This document shows, piece after piece, positions 43,776 through 53,641 of a DNA stretch of 64,000 bases. How positions within the stretch are numbered: position 1 is the stretch's first letter; each line of letters starts with the position of its first letter. The stretch covers positions 1-64,000 of the forward strand of contig NZ_JAUWAV010000003.1 of NCBI RefSeq assembly GCF_030605225.1, in the 5' to 3' direction. Source of the stretch: Geoalkalibacter sp. GTDB taxonomy: Bacteria; Desulfobacterota; Desulfuromonadia; Desulfuromonadales; Geoalkalibacteraceae. Both the position numbers and the translations under genes were made by a program. The notes beneath the pieces are model-generated. The model saw only the letters and a program-made list of their open reading frames with translations, searched no databases and was not told where the DNA came from.

Positions 43776-43958
43776 TCAATGGCTGCTGATGTGGGGGATG
43801 TCCGGGTTGTTGAGAATGACGATGATCAGTAGGGTGATCAGCGCGTAGAGAACGATGGAAAACCAGCCGCCTTGGGCCAGGGCGGTGTTGAGGCCCTTCC
43901 AGTCGACCAGCAGCACCAGATAAGCAACGACGATGAGCGTGATAAAAATGGCGGTCAT
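43776..43958 (-). CDS. Small two-helix membrane protein of unknown function
   Basis: A 60-residue protein with two hydrophobic helices (FITLIVVAYLVLLVDW and WFSIVLYALITLLIIVIL) joined by a short polar loop (KGLNTALAQGG) and ending in a His-containing tail (DIPHISSH). The strong GAGGAGGAGAG site right before the ATG argues that it is translated. It lies between rplS and rnhB but on the opposite strand, sharing the rplS terminator. I do not recognise a family; a single-gene unit. Confidence 0.7.
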   Translation of the reverse strand: MTAIFITLIVVAYLVLLVDWKGLNTALAQGGWFSIVLYALITLLIIVILNNPDIPHISSH

Positions 43959-44019
43959 GTTCTCTCCTCCTCGGGCAGGTTGGTGAAATCAGTGATACAT
44001 AAAGACAGAAGGGAAAAAG

Positions 44020-44049
44020 TTGGCATTGCCGGATGACGGACCGTATACT
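44020..44049 (+). promoter_or_regulatory. Candidate sigma-70 promoter of rnhB
   Basis: TTGGCA (44020-44025), 18-bp spacer, TATACT (44044-44049), 63 bp before the rnhB start. A second TATAAT at 44077-44082 has no matching -35. Confidence 0.6.
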
Positions 44050-44112
44050 ACACCAGGCCTGCGACGGAATCCAGAGTATAATCCCTGAAATGCCTGGGCA
44101 AGGATCGGCGCG

Positions 44113-44760
44113 ATGGAGGAGATGAGCCTTTTTCCGGAACAGCAGGAAATTTCCGTGCTGCATTTTGAAAACCTGGCCCGTCGACGAGGTTTCCGCTCGG
44201 TGGCCGGTATCGACGAAGCCGGACGCGGTCCCCTGGCCGGACCGGTGGTGGCCGCGGCGGTCATTTTGCCGGAATGTTTTGATTCGCGCGGTTTGACCGA
44301 TTCCAAAAAACTCAGCGACAAGCAGCGCCAGACCCTCTATCCCCACATTCGCGAACAGGCCCTGGCGGTGGGGATCGGCGTCGCCTCCGCGGAGGATATC
44401 GACCGCCTCAATATCCTGCAGGCCACGTTGCTGGCCATGGGACGGGCGGTCGGCCGGTTGCGGCTTCCCCCCGATTATCTGCTGGTGGACGGTATCACGC
44501 CCCTGCCCACGTCCATCCCGCAACTGACCCTCAAGCAGGGCGATTCACGCTCGCTGTCCGTGGCCGCGGCTTCGGTGGTGGCCAAGGTGGTGCGCGATCG
44601 CATCATGATCGCCCTGGACCGCAATTATCCCGGGTATGGTTTTGCCGGGCACAAGGGCTATGGCTGCCGCGCGCATCTTGACGCCATCGCCCGCCTGCGG
44701 CCCTGCCCCCAGCATCGCCGCAGCTTTCGCGGGGTGCGCGAGCATCTGGAGGATGCGTGA
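44113..44760 (+). CDS. rnhB: Ribonuclease HII
   Basis: Removes single ribonucleotides and RNA primers from DNA duplexes. The 215-residue protein has the DEDD-type active site: GIDEAGRGPLAGPVVAAAV (Asp and Glu), DSKKLS, LLVDGI (third Asp) and SVAAASVVAKVVRDR with the later Asp. C-terminal GYGFAGHKGYG and HRRSFRGV complete the family signature. ATG codons at 44113 and 44122 are both possible. It overlaps the yraN start by 4 bp. Confidence 0.95.
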   Translation: MEEMSLFPEQQEISVLHFENLARRRGFRSVAGIDEAGRGPLAGPVVAAAVILPECFDSRGLTDSKKLSDKQRQTLYPHIREQALAVGIGVASAEDIDRLNILQATLLAMGRAVGRLRLPPDYLLVDGITPLPTSIPQLTLKQGDSRSLSVAAASVVAKVVRDRIMIALDRNYPGYGFAGHKGYGCRAHLDAIARLRPCPQHRRSFRGVREHLEDA

Positions 44761-45119
44761 CTCTTGCCCGCCAGAGCCTGGGTCGCTGGGGCGAGGAGTG
44801 TGCCTGCGCCTATCTGCGCGATCGAGGTTTTCAGATCCTCGAGCGAAATCTGCGCACGCCCCTTGGTGAAATCGATCTCATCGCGCGCCAGGGGCGAAGC
44901 CTGGTGTTCGTCGAGGTCAAAACGCGGCGCACCACCCATTTCGGTGTTCCGCAGGAATCCGTGACCGCCCGCAAGCAGCGCCAGATCATTCGTTCCGCCC
45001 AATGGTATCTGGGGAACGGTCGTTTCACCGGTTTGCAGCCGCGTTTCGATGTGGTGGCGGTGCTTGCCGCCCCTTCGGGGCCCCGCATCGATCATATCGC
45101 CAATGCTTTTACCCTGTAA
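44757..45119 (+). CDS. YraN/UPF0102 family nuclease-fold protein
   Basis: A 120-residue protein of the UPF0102 family. It has LGRWGEECACAYLRDRGFQILERNLRTPLGEIDLIARQG in consecutive pieces, then LVFVEVKTRR with the E-V-K that completes an endonuclease-like D/E...ExK active site, and RFDVVAV. Starts with GTG inside the rnhB stop (GTGA overlap), a conserved rnhB-yraN coupling. The biochemical role is not established for the family; a Holliday-junction or DNA-repair nuclease is often suggested. Confidence 0.9.
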   Translation: MTLARQSLGRWGEECACAYLRDRGFQILERNLRTPLGEIDLIARQGRSLVFVEVKTRRTTHFGVPQESVTARKQRQIIRSAQWYLGNGRFTGLQPRFDVVAVLAAPSGPRIDHIANAFTL

Positions 45120-45137
45120 CCGCCACGAGGCCCTGCC

Positions 45138-47084
45138 ATGAACCAGACTTTTGCCTCCCTGGGGTACCTGCGCCTGGCCGTGGCGACGCCGGCCCTGCGC
45201 GTCGCCGATGTCGCCTTCAACGTCGAGGAAATCCTGCGGGTGCTGGAAGCCCTGCGGGACGAGGACGTGCAGTTGGCGGTGTTTCCCGAGTTGTGCCTGA
45301 CGGGCTATACCTGCGGTGATCTCTTCTATCAGGATCTGCTGCTGGAGGCGGCCGCCGCCGCCCTGCCGCGGATCGCCGCCCGGAGCGGAGAGCTCGGTCT
45401 GGCGGTGGTGGTCGGTTTGCCGCTGCGTCATCAGGGGGCCCTGTTCAACTGTGCCGCTTTTCTCGCCGAAGGGCGGATTCTGGGCCTGGTGCCCAAGACC
45501 TTTCTGCCCAATACCAACGAATTTTACGAGGAACGCTGGTTTGCCTCGGCGCGGGAATGCCGGGCGCCGGAGGTGCTTCTGGGAGCGGTACCGGTGCCTT
45601 TCGGCACGGATCTGCTGTTTCGCCGGCGGCAGCGCCCCGACTGCGTGGTCGGCATCGAAATCTGCGAGGACCTCTGGGCGGTGCAGCCGCCGAGTTCGGC
45701 TATGGCCCTGGCCGGCGCCACGGTGCTGGTCAATCCCTCGGCCAGCCCGGAAATCCTCGGCAAGCAGGCGTATCGCCGCGCCCTGGTGCAGTCCCAGGCG
45801 GCGCGCTGTCTGGCGGCCTATGCCTATGCTTCCGCCGGTCCGGGGGAGTCAAGCACCGATCTGGTCTACTCCGGCCACGGCCTGATCGCGGAAAACGGCC
45901 AAGTGCTGGCGGAGAGCGAGCGCTTCTGCTTCGAGGCGCGCTGGGCGATCAGCGATGTGGATCTGCTGCGCCTGAGCCAGGAGCGCCTGCGCAACAATAG
46001 TTTTCGCGCTAAGGGACCGCCCGGAGCCTGGCGGTGCATCGATTTTACCTGTGCCGACCCGCCGCTGACCAAATTGCGCCGCGAGATTCCGGCGCAGCCC
46101 TTCGTGCCCAGCGGCGAAGAGGAGCGCAGCGAGCGTTGTCGCGAGATCTTCGCCCTGCAAACCACGGCACTGGCCAAGCGCCTGTTGCACACCGGCAGCT
46201 CTCGGGTGGTGATCGGCATTTCCGGCGGCCTGGATTCGACCCTCGCCCTGCTGGTGACGGTGGGCGCCTTCGACAAACTCGGGTTGGCGCGCGAGGGCAT
46301 CCATGCCCTGACCCTGCCGGGGTTCGGCACCACCACGCGCACGCGGGGCAATGCCGAACAACTCGCGGAACTGCTCGGGGTGAGCCTGCGCGTCATATCC
46401 ATCGACGCAGCGGTGCACCAGCATTTCGCCGACATCGGGCACGACGGCCTGACCCACGACATCACCTTTGAGAATGCCCAGGCGCGCGAGCGCACCCAGA
46501 TTCTCATGGATGTGGCCAATCAGATCGGCGGACTGGTGATCGGCACCGGTGATCTGTCGGAGCTGGCCCTGGGCTGGTGCACCTACAACGCCGATCACAT
46601 GTCCATGTACGGGGTCAATGCCGGCGTACCCAAGACCCTGGTGCGCTATCTGGTGGAATGGTGCGCCCATGCCCGGTTCAGCGGAGCGGCCGCGGCGGTG
46701 CTCGAGGACATCTGCGCGACGCCGGTGTCGCCCGAATTGCTGCCGCCCGACGCCAACGGCGACATCCGGCAGAAGACCGAGGAGCAGGTCGGTCCCTACC
46801 TGCTGCATGATTTCTTTCTCTTTCAGGCGGTGCGCATGCAGTTTCCACCCCGGCGCATCCTGTTTCTCGCCGAGCAGGTTTTCGCGGGGCAGTTCAGCCG
46901 GCCCGAGCTGCTCAAGTGGCTGCGCAATTTCTATCGGCGTTTCTTCTCCCAGCAGTTCAAGCGCTCCTGCCTGCCTGATGGTCCCAAGGTCGGCAGTCTG
47001 GCGCTTTCGCCGCGCGGCGACTGGCGCATGCCGAGCGACGCGAGCGCCGCCCTCTGGCTGGCCGAACTCGACGGGCTGGAGTAA
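45138..47084 (+). CDS. nadE: Glutamine-dependent NAD+ synthetase
   Basis: Amidates nicotinate adenine dinucleotide to NAD+ using glutamine ammonia. The 648-residue protein has an N-terminal nitrilase-fold glutaminase (about 1-290) with the Glu-Lys-Cys triad regions [24 protein letters not shown] and [11 protein letters not shown]. The C-terminal synthetase (about 330-640) has the PP-loop [54 protein letters not shown] in pieces and [15 protein letters not shown]. The length matches the long, ammonia-tunnelling type. It lies 18 bp after yraN and 8 bp before rsmI. Confidence 0.96.
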   Translation: MNQTFASLGYLRLAVATPALRVADVAFNVEEILRVLEALRDEDVQLAVFPELCLTGYTCGDLFYQDLLLEAAAAALPRIAARSGELGLAVVVGLPLRHQGALFNCAAFLAEGRILGLVPKTFLPNTNEFYEERWFASARECRAPEVLLGAVPVPFGTDLLFRRRQRPDCVVGIEICEDLWAVQPPSSAMALAGATVLVNPSASPEILGKQAYRRALVQSQAARCLAAYAYASAGPGESSTDLVYSGHGLIAENGQVLAESERFCFEARWAISDVDLLRLSQERLRNNSFRAKGPPGAWRCIDFTCADPPLTKLRREIPAQPFVPSGEEERSERCREIFALQTTALAKRLLHTGSSRVVIGISGGLDSTLALLVTVGAFDKLGLAREGIHALTLPGFGTTTRTRGNAEQLAELLGVSLRVISIDAAVHQHFADIGHDGLTHDITFENAQARERTQILMDVANQIGGLVIGTGDLSELALGWCTYNADHMSMYGVNAGVPKTLVRYLVEWCAHARFSGAAAAVLEDICATPVSPELLPPDANGDIRQKTEEQVGPYLLHDFFLFQAVRMQFPPRRILFLAEQVFAGQFSRPELLKWLRNFYRRFFSQQFKRSCLPDGPKVGSLALSPRGDWRMPSDASAALWLAELDGLE

Positions 47085-47092
47085 CTGCGCTC

Positions 47093-47929
47093 ATGCCCGG
47101 CACGCTCTACATCGTCGCCACGCCCATCGGCAATCTCGAGGACATCAGCCTGCGTGCCCTGCGGGTGCTCAAGGAGGTTGCGCTGATCGCCGCCGAGGAC
47201 ACCCGCCACAGCCGCAAGCTGCTCAACCATTACGCCATCGCCACGCCCCTGGTGGCCTGCCACGAACACAACGAGGAGGCACGCGCCGCGCAATTGCTGG
47301 TCCGCCTGCAGGACGGCGCGGACGTCGCCTTGATCAGCGATGCCGGAACCCCGGCCATTTCCGACCCCGGCTATGTGCTGGTGCGGCGCTGCCGCGCGGC
47401 GGGCATCCGCGTCGAGGCGATCCCCGGACCTTCGGCGGTGACCGCCGCTTTGTCGGCGGCGGGGTTGCCCTGTGCGCGTTTTGCCTTCGAGGGATTTCTG
47501 CCTGCGAAAAAAAAGGCGCGCGAGGATTTGCTGTCGGCCCTGCGCGATGAGCCGCGCACCCTGGTGTTTTACGAGGCGCCGCATCGACTGGCGCAAACCC
47601 TGGAAGCGGTGGCGCGCATCTACGGGAATGAGCGGCCTGTGGCGGTGGCGCGCGAGCTGACCAAGAAACACGAGGAACTGTTCAGCGGATCTGCCGGAGA
47701 TGCCCGCCGACATTTCTCCGGGGAGGTGCGCGGCGAAATCGTGCTGCTCATCGCCCCGGCGGAAAAAGCCGCGGCCGAGCCGGCAGATGTGACCGCGGCC
47801 CTGCGCCGCCTGGCCGCCCAGGAGGATCTGCCCCCGGCCGAATTGGTGCGGCGTGTCGCCAAAACCACCGGCGTGGCGCGCAACGCGGTCTATCAGGAAT
47901 ATCTCAGGTTGAAGGGGGAGAAGGCATAG
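47093..47929 (+). CDS. rsmI: 16S rRNA (cytidine-2'-O)-methyltransferase
   Basis: 2'-O-methylates C1402 of 16S rRNA in the P-site. The 278-residue tetrapyrrole-methylase-fold protein has LYIVATPIGNLEDISLRAL, AEDTRHSRKLLNHY, HEHNE, VALISDAGTPAISDPGY, IPGPSAVTAALSAAGL, FEGFLPAKKKAR and FYEAPHRLAQTL, and KKHEELFSG. It is last in the rnhB-yraN-nadE-rsmI run and converges on acyP with a 22-bp gap. Confidence 0.96.
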   Translation: MPGTLYIVATPIGNLEDISLRALRVLKEVALIAAEDTRHSRKLLNHYAIATPLVACHEHNEEARAAQLLVRLQDGADVALISDAGTPAISDPGYVLVRRCRAAGIRVEAIPGPSAVTAALSAAGLPCARFAFEGFLPAKKKAREDLLSALRDEPRTLVFYEAPHRLAQTLEAVARIYGNERPVAVARELTKKHEELFSGSAGDARRHFSGEVRGEIVLLIAPAEKAAAEPADVTAALRRLAAQEDLPPAELVRRVAKTTGVARNAVYQEYLRLKGEKA

Positions 47930-47951
47930 GTCTCATGGGACCCATGGAAAA

Positions 47952-50278
<2,327 letters not shown>

Positions 50279-50344
50279 TTATAGCACAGCGACACCCCTG
50301 CTTCAATTTATGCCTGCGCCTTGGCGCAACGATGTTGGCAACGA

Positions 50345-50373
50345 TTGTCATGTGTCCCTGCTTCGGGTAGAAT
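50345..50373 (+). promoter_or_regulatory. Sigma-70 promoter of the CorC/HlyC-type gene
   Basis: TTGTCA (50345-50350), 17-bp spacer, TAGAAT (50368-50373), 42 bp before the start codon, in the gap shared with divergent ligA. Confidence 0.7.
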
Positions 50374-50415
50374 TCCCCGGAATTCAATGCCTGTTTGACT
50401 GCGCTGGAGAAGGGA

Positions 50416-51666
50416 ATGTCCGAGGATCTTTGGTTGCGTCTGGCCGTGCTCGGGGTGCTGTTTGTGCTGTCGGCCTTTTTTTCCGGGTCGGAAACCGCCC
50501 TGATGGCCCTGGACAAGTTGCGCGTCAAATATCTGGTCAAGAAGAAAAAGAAAAACGCCGAACGCCTGGAGGCGCTTCTCGAACAGCCGGAAAGCCTGCT
50601 GGGCGCCATTCTGGTCGGCAACAACCTGGTCAATATCGCCGCCTCGGTATTTGCCACGGGGCTTTTTGTTTCCCTGTACGATGAGCGCGGCGAGTTGCTC
50701 ACCATTCTGGTGCTGACACCGCTGTTGCTGATCTTCGCGGAAATCTGCCCCAAGACCTTCGCGGCGAAAAACCCCGAGCGGGTGTCTTTCTGGGTGCTGC
50801 GCCCCATTCTGGTGGTCATGTGGCTGCTGGCGCCGGTCATCTGGGTGGTGACGCACATTTCGCGCCTGCTGACGCGCCTGATTCAGGGTGAGGACAAGCC
50901 GGGGCCGATCCTTTCCGAGGATGAGATCCGCAACATCATCTCCGTGGGCGAGGAGGCCGGGGTTCTGCCCAAGGAAAATCGGCGCATGCTGCACGGCATT
51001 TTTGACCTCTCGGCCATTCGCGCCCGCGACATCATGATCCCGCGCACCGAGGTGGTGGCCATGGAGGTCGGCACTCCCTTCGACGAGGCGCTGGTTCTGG
51101 CCCAGGGTGCGCGCCATTCCCGGTTTCCCGTCTATGAAGGCAGCCTCGATCAGGTGATCGGCATCATCCATTCCAAGGATATCCTGCGCTACGTCGGGCA
51201 TCCCCAGGATTTCAACCTGCGCGAGGCCTGCCGGCCGCCCTATTTCGTTCCCGAATCCAAGCGCATCGGTACTCTGTTGCAGGCTTTTCGCAGAAAGCGG
51301 GCACATCTGGCCATCGTCGTCGACGAGTACGGCGGCATGGAGGGAATCGTCACCCTGGAGGACATCGTCGAGGAAATCGTCGGGGAAATTCAGGACGAAT
51401 ATGACGCCGAGGAAGTTGAAATCCGTGAACTCGGCCCGCGTCAGTATCTGGTCGACGGCAGTGTGACCCTGCGCATTCTCAATCGTCGTTTCGGCCTGGA
51501 ACTCTCCGAGGAGCATGCCAACACCCTCGCCGGATTTCTGATGCACAAAATGGGCGTCATTCCCGAGCAGGGCGCGGTCTGCGAATGCGACGGCATCGTG
51601 TTTACCGTGCGCCGGGTGGTCGAGCGCCGTATCGAGGAAATTGAAATGGTGCTGCCCTCGGCATAA
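50416..51666 (+). CDS. CNNM/HlyC-CorC family membrane protein with CBS pair
   Basis: A 416-residue inner-membrane protein. Residues 1 to about 190 are the DUF21/CNNM transmembrane domain (FFSGSETALMALDKLRVKYL, LVGNNLVNIAASVFATG, FAEICPKTFAAKNPE). Next is a CBS pair (about 205-325; ARDIMIPRTEVVAMEV, HSRFPVYEGSLDQVIGIIHSKD, VVDEYGGMEGIVTLEDIVEEI). A CorC/HlyC C-terminal domain (about 340-416; QYLVDGSVTLRILN) completes it. Relatives export magnesium or cobalt; the name hemolysin is historical. ATG at 50416 chosen for GGAGAAGGG just upstream; a TTG at 50395 opens the same frame. Monocistronic, ending in a terminator. Confidence 0.92.
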   Translation: MSEDLWLRLAVLGVLFVLSAFFSGSETALMALDKLRVKYLVKKKKKNAERLEALLEQPESLLGAILVGNNLVNIAASVFATGLFVSLYDERGELLTILVLTPLLLIFAEICPKTFAAKNPERVSFWVLRPILVVMWLLAPVIWVVTHISRLLTRLIQGEDKPGPILSEDEIRNIISVGEEAGVLPKENRRMLHGIFDLSAIRARDIMIPRTEVVAMEVGTPFDEALVLAQGARHSRFPVYEGSLDQVIGIIHSKDILRYVGHPQDFNLREACRPPYFVPESKRIGTLLQAFRRKRAHLAIVVDEYGGMEGIVTLEDIVEEIVGEIQDEYDAEEVEIRELGPRQYLVDGSVTLRILNRRFGLELSEEHANTLAGFLMHKMGVIPEQGAVCECDGIVFTVRRVVERRIEEIEMVLPSA

Positions 51667-51711
51667 GAGTTGTTAAGGTATATTCATTGGTTGGCGGTTT
51701 CGCTGTCGCAC

Positions 51712-51737
51712 GGCCCTCGGGATGGGGGCCTTTTTTT
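51712..51737 (+). terminator. Terminator before the dcw cluster
   Basis: Stem GGCCCTC/GGGGGCC (51712-51718 with 51724-51730, one G-T pair), 5-nt loop, seven Ts. It isolates the dcw cluster from the CorC-type gene. Confidence 0.85.
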
Positions 51738-51794
51738 GTGCCCGCGTTGTTCGGCAAGGGCGCAAAAAATCTAAAAAAATTTAACAAAATCTCC

Positions 51795-51823
51795 TTGACA
51801 CTCCGAGGGGCGGGGGCTATATT
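51795..51823 (+). promoter_or_regulatory. Strong sigma-70 promoter of the dcw cluster (mraZ promoter)
   Basis: TTGACA (51795-51800), 17-bp spacer, TATATT (51818-51823). A-tracts at 51763-51790 just upstream resemble an UP element. The mraZ GTG start lies 50 bp downstream. Confidence 0.8.
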
Positions 51824-51843
51824 TTCCCAAAATGTGGGGAAAA
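51822..51843. promoter_or_regulatory. Inverted repeat overlapping the mraZ promoter -10, possible operator
   Basis: TTTTCCC (51822-51828) and GGGAAAA (51837-51843) form a perfect 7-bp inverted repeat with an 8-bp spacer that overlaps the -10 box. GTG-starting boxes at 51834 (GTGGGGA), 51844 (GTGTCAT) and 51853 (GTGGCCA), spaced 9-10 bp, loosely recall the tandem MraZ sites of other bacteria. Autoregulation by MraZ is inference. Confidence 0.45.
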
Positions 51844-51872
51844 GTGTCATTTGTGGCCATGAAGGGGGTTGG

Positions 51873-52316
51873 GTGAGCTTTACCGGAGAGTTTCACAACA
51901 CCATCGACGCCAAGGGGCGCGTGAGCATTCCCGCTAAATTCCGGGAAGTTATGCGTCAGTTTGGCGACGAGGGGCTCAAGCTCACCAAAAACATGGATGG
52001 GGGGCTCTCCGCCTATCCCCTCGACCGCTGGCAGGCCATTGAGAAGGACATTGCCGCCGTTCCGCCGGGTCCGCGTCGCACCGCCCTCAACCGTCTGATT
52101 CTCAATCCGGCGGAGACTTGTGTTTTCGACAAGCAGGGGCGCATCCAACTACCTCAGGCACTTCGCGCCTATGCCGGCCTGGAGCAGGAGGTGGTGGTGG
52201 TCGGCGGGATCGAAAAAATCGATATTTTCAGTCAGGCGCGCTACGCCGAGGTCAATCGCGAGTCTCAGGAGCTCTTGCGCGCCGATCCTCAGTTCGTCGC
52301 CGATCTGGGGCTGTAG
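51873..52316 (+). CDS. mraZ: Transcriptional regulator MraZ
   Basis: A 147-residue protein with two AbrB-like repeats: FTGEFHNTIDAKGRVSIPAKFRE and TCVFDKQGRIQLPQALRAYAGL in pieces. MraZ forms rings, binds the promoter of its own cluster and represses or modulates it. The frame extends to 51687, but the GTG at 51873 starts the canonical protein and follows GAAGGGGG. First gene of the dcw cluster; its stop abuts the rsmH start. Confidence 0.95.
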   Translation: MSFTGEFHNTIDAKGRVSIPAKFREVMRQFGDEGLKLTKNMDGGLSAYPLDRWQAIEKDIAAVPPGPRRTALNRLILNPAETCVFDKQGRIQLPQALRAYAGLEQEVVVVGGIEKIDIFSQARYAEVNRESQELLRADPQFVADLGL

Positions 52317-53273
52317 ATGGGGGCGAGTGTCGCCGCGGGGCATGTGCCGGTAATGCCCAAGGAGGTGCTGGAGTACCTCCAGCCGCGGAGCGGCGGCATT
52401 TTTCTCGACGGCACCCTGGGCGGTGCCGGGCATGCGCGGTTGATTCTGGAGGCCGCGGCGCCCGAGGGACGTCTGATCGGCCTGGACCGCGACCCCGCCG
52501 CCTTGCGGCGCGCCCAGGAGCAGTTGGCCGACCAGGGCCGGAGGGTGGCTCTTTTCCATCGCAATTTCGCCGAGATGTCTCAGGTCGCGGGCGAGCTGGG
52601 AATCATCGGTGTCGACGGCATTCTGCTGGATCTCGGGGTGTCGTCCTATCAGTTGGATGAGGCGGAGCGCGGGTTTTCCTTTCGCGGCGACGCGCCCCTC
52701 GATATGCGCATGGATCCCTCCGTCGGCAGGACCGCCGCCGAGATCCTGGAAACCGCCGAAGAGCGGGAGTTGGAGAAGATTTTTCGAGATTTCGGCGAGG
52801 AACGCTTCGCGCGGCGGATCGCTCGGCGCATCGTGCAGGTCCGCAACATCCGGCCCTTGCGCACCACCGGTGAGTTGGCCGAATTGGTGCGTGATACGGT
52901 GCCCGGAGGCAGGGTGCCGGGACGCATCCATCCGGCGACGCGGGTTTTTCAGGGTCTCAGGATCTTTGTCAACGACGAACTGCGATATGTGGAGGAAGGG
53001 TTGCGCCAGGCCCTGGATCTGTTGCTGCCCGAGGGGCGCCTGGTCGTCATCAGCTTTCATTCCCTGGAAGATCGTATCGTCAAGCATTTTTTTCGCGAAG
53101 AAGCGCGCGGATGCATCTGCCCTCCGCGTGTTCCTCGCTGTGTGTGCGGGCATCTGCCGCGGGTCGAACTGCTGACCCGGCGTGGCGTGCGTCCCGCCGC
53201 GGAGGAAATCGATGCCAATCCCCGGTCGCGCAGCGCGGTGCTGCGGGCGGTGCGGCGGCTGCCTTCGCCCTGA
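52317..53273 (+). CDS. rsmH: 16S rRNA (cytosine-N4-)-methyltransferase
   Basis: N4-methylates C1402 of 16S rRNA (the same nucleotide RsmI modifies). The 318-residue protein has HVPVMPKEVLEYLQPRSGG, the SAM loop LDGTLGGAGHARLIL, GLDRDPAALRRA, GILLDLGVSSYQLDEAERGFSF in pieces, PLDMRMD and VISFHSLEDRIVKHFFRE in pieces, and a C-terminal NPRSRSAVLRAVRR. Starts immediately after the mraZ stop. Confidence 0.97.
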   Translation: MGASVAAGHVPVMPKEVLEYLQPRSGGIFLDGTLGGAGHARLILEAAAPEGRLIGLDRDPAALRRAQEQLADQGRRVALFHRNFAEMSQVAGELGIIGVDGILLDLGVSSYQLDEAERGFSFRGDAPLDMRMDPSVGRTAAEILETAEERELEKIFRDFGEERFARRIARRIVQVRNIRPLRTTGELAELVRDTVPGGRVPGRIHPATRVFQGLRIFVNDELRYVEEGLRQALDLLLPEGRLVVISFHSLEDRIVKHFFREEARGCICPPRVPRCVCGHLPRVELLTRRGVRPAAEEIDANPRSRSAVLRAVRRLPSP

Positions 53274-53295
53274 AGTGACCGACAGGAGTAATTGC

Positions 53296-53613
53296 ATGGC
53301 CCATTCCCTTCCCCATCTGTTCCCTTCCGGCGTGCGGCTGAATCTGGCGCGTCCGCGTCTGCTGCCGCTCCTTCTGTTTGTCGGCCTGGTGCTGGTGATC
53401 TCGCTGTTCTTCGTCTGGTCGCGCATTCAGGTGTTTCAGCTCAAATACGAAATTTCAGCCCTGGAAACAGCCCTGCGCGACGCTCAGCAAGAGGAGCGGC
53501 GGCTGAGGCTGGAGGTGGCCAGTCTTCGCAACCCCTCACGCATAGAAAACATCGCGCGCACCAAGCTGGGCCTGCGCCCGCCGGTGCCTGAGCAGATCAT
53601 CAACGTGCGCTGA
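53296..53613 (+). CDS. ftsL: Cell division protein FtsL
   Basis: A 105-residue bitopic protein of the divisome. A short cytoplasmic N-terminus, one membrane helix (LLPLLLFVGLVLVISLFFVW, about 24-43), then a periplasmic coiled coil (FQLKYEISALETALRDAQQE onward) and the conserved IENIARTKLGLRPP end. GACAGGAG precedes the ATG at 53296. Sequence is poorly conserved in the family, but position between rsmH and ftsI and architecture are decisive. Confidence 0.92.
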   Translation: MAHSLPHLFPSGVRLNLARPRLLPLLLFVGLVLVISLFFVWSRIQVFQLKYEISALETALRDAQQEERRLRLEVASLRNPSRIENIARTKLGLRPPVPEQIINVR

Positions 53614-53641
53614 CAGCTTTCGGAAAGGACGCTCTCCCAAG

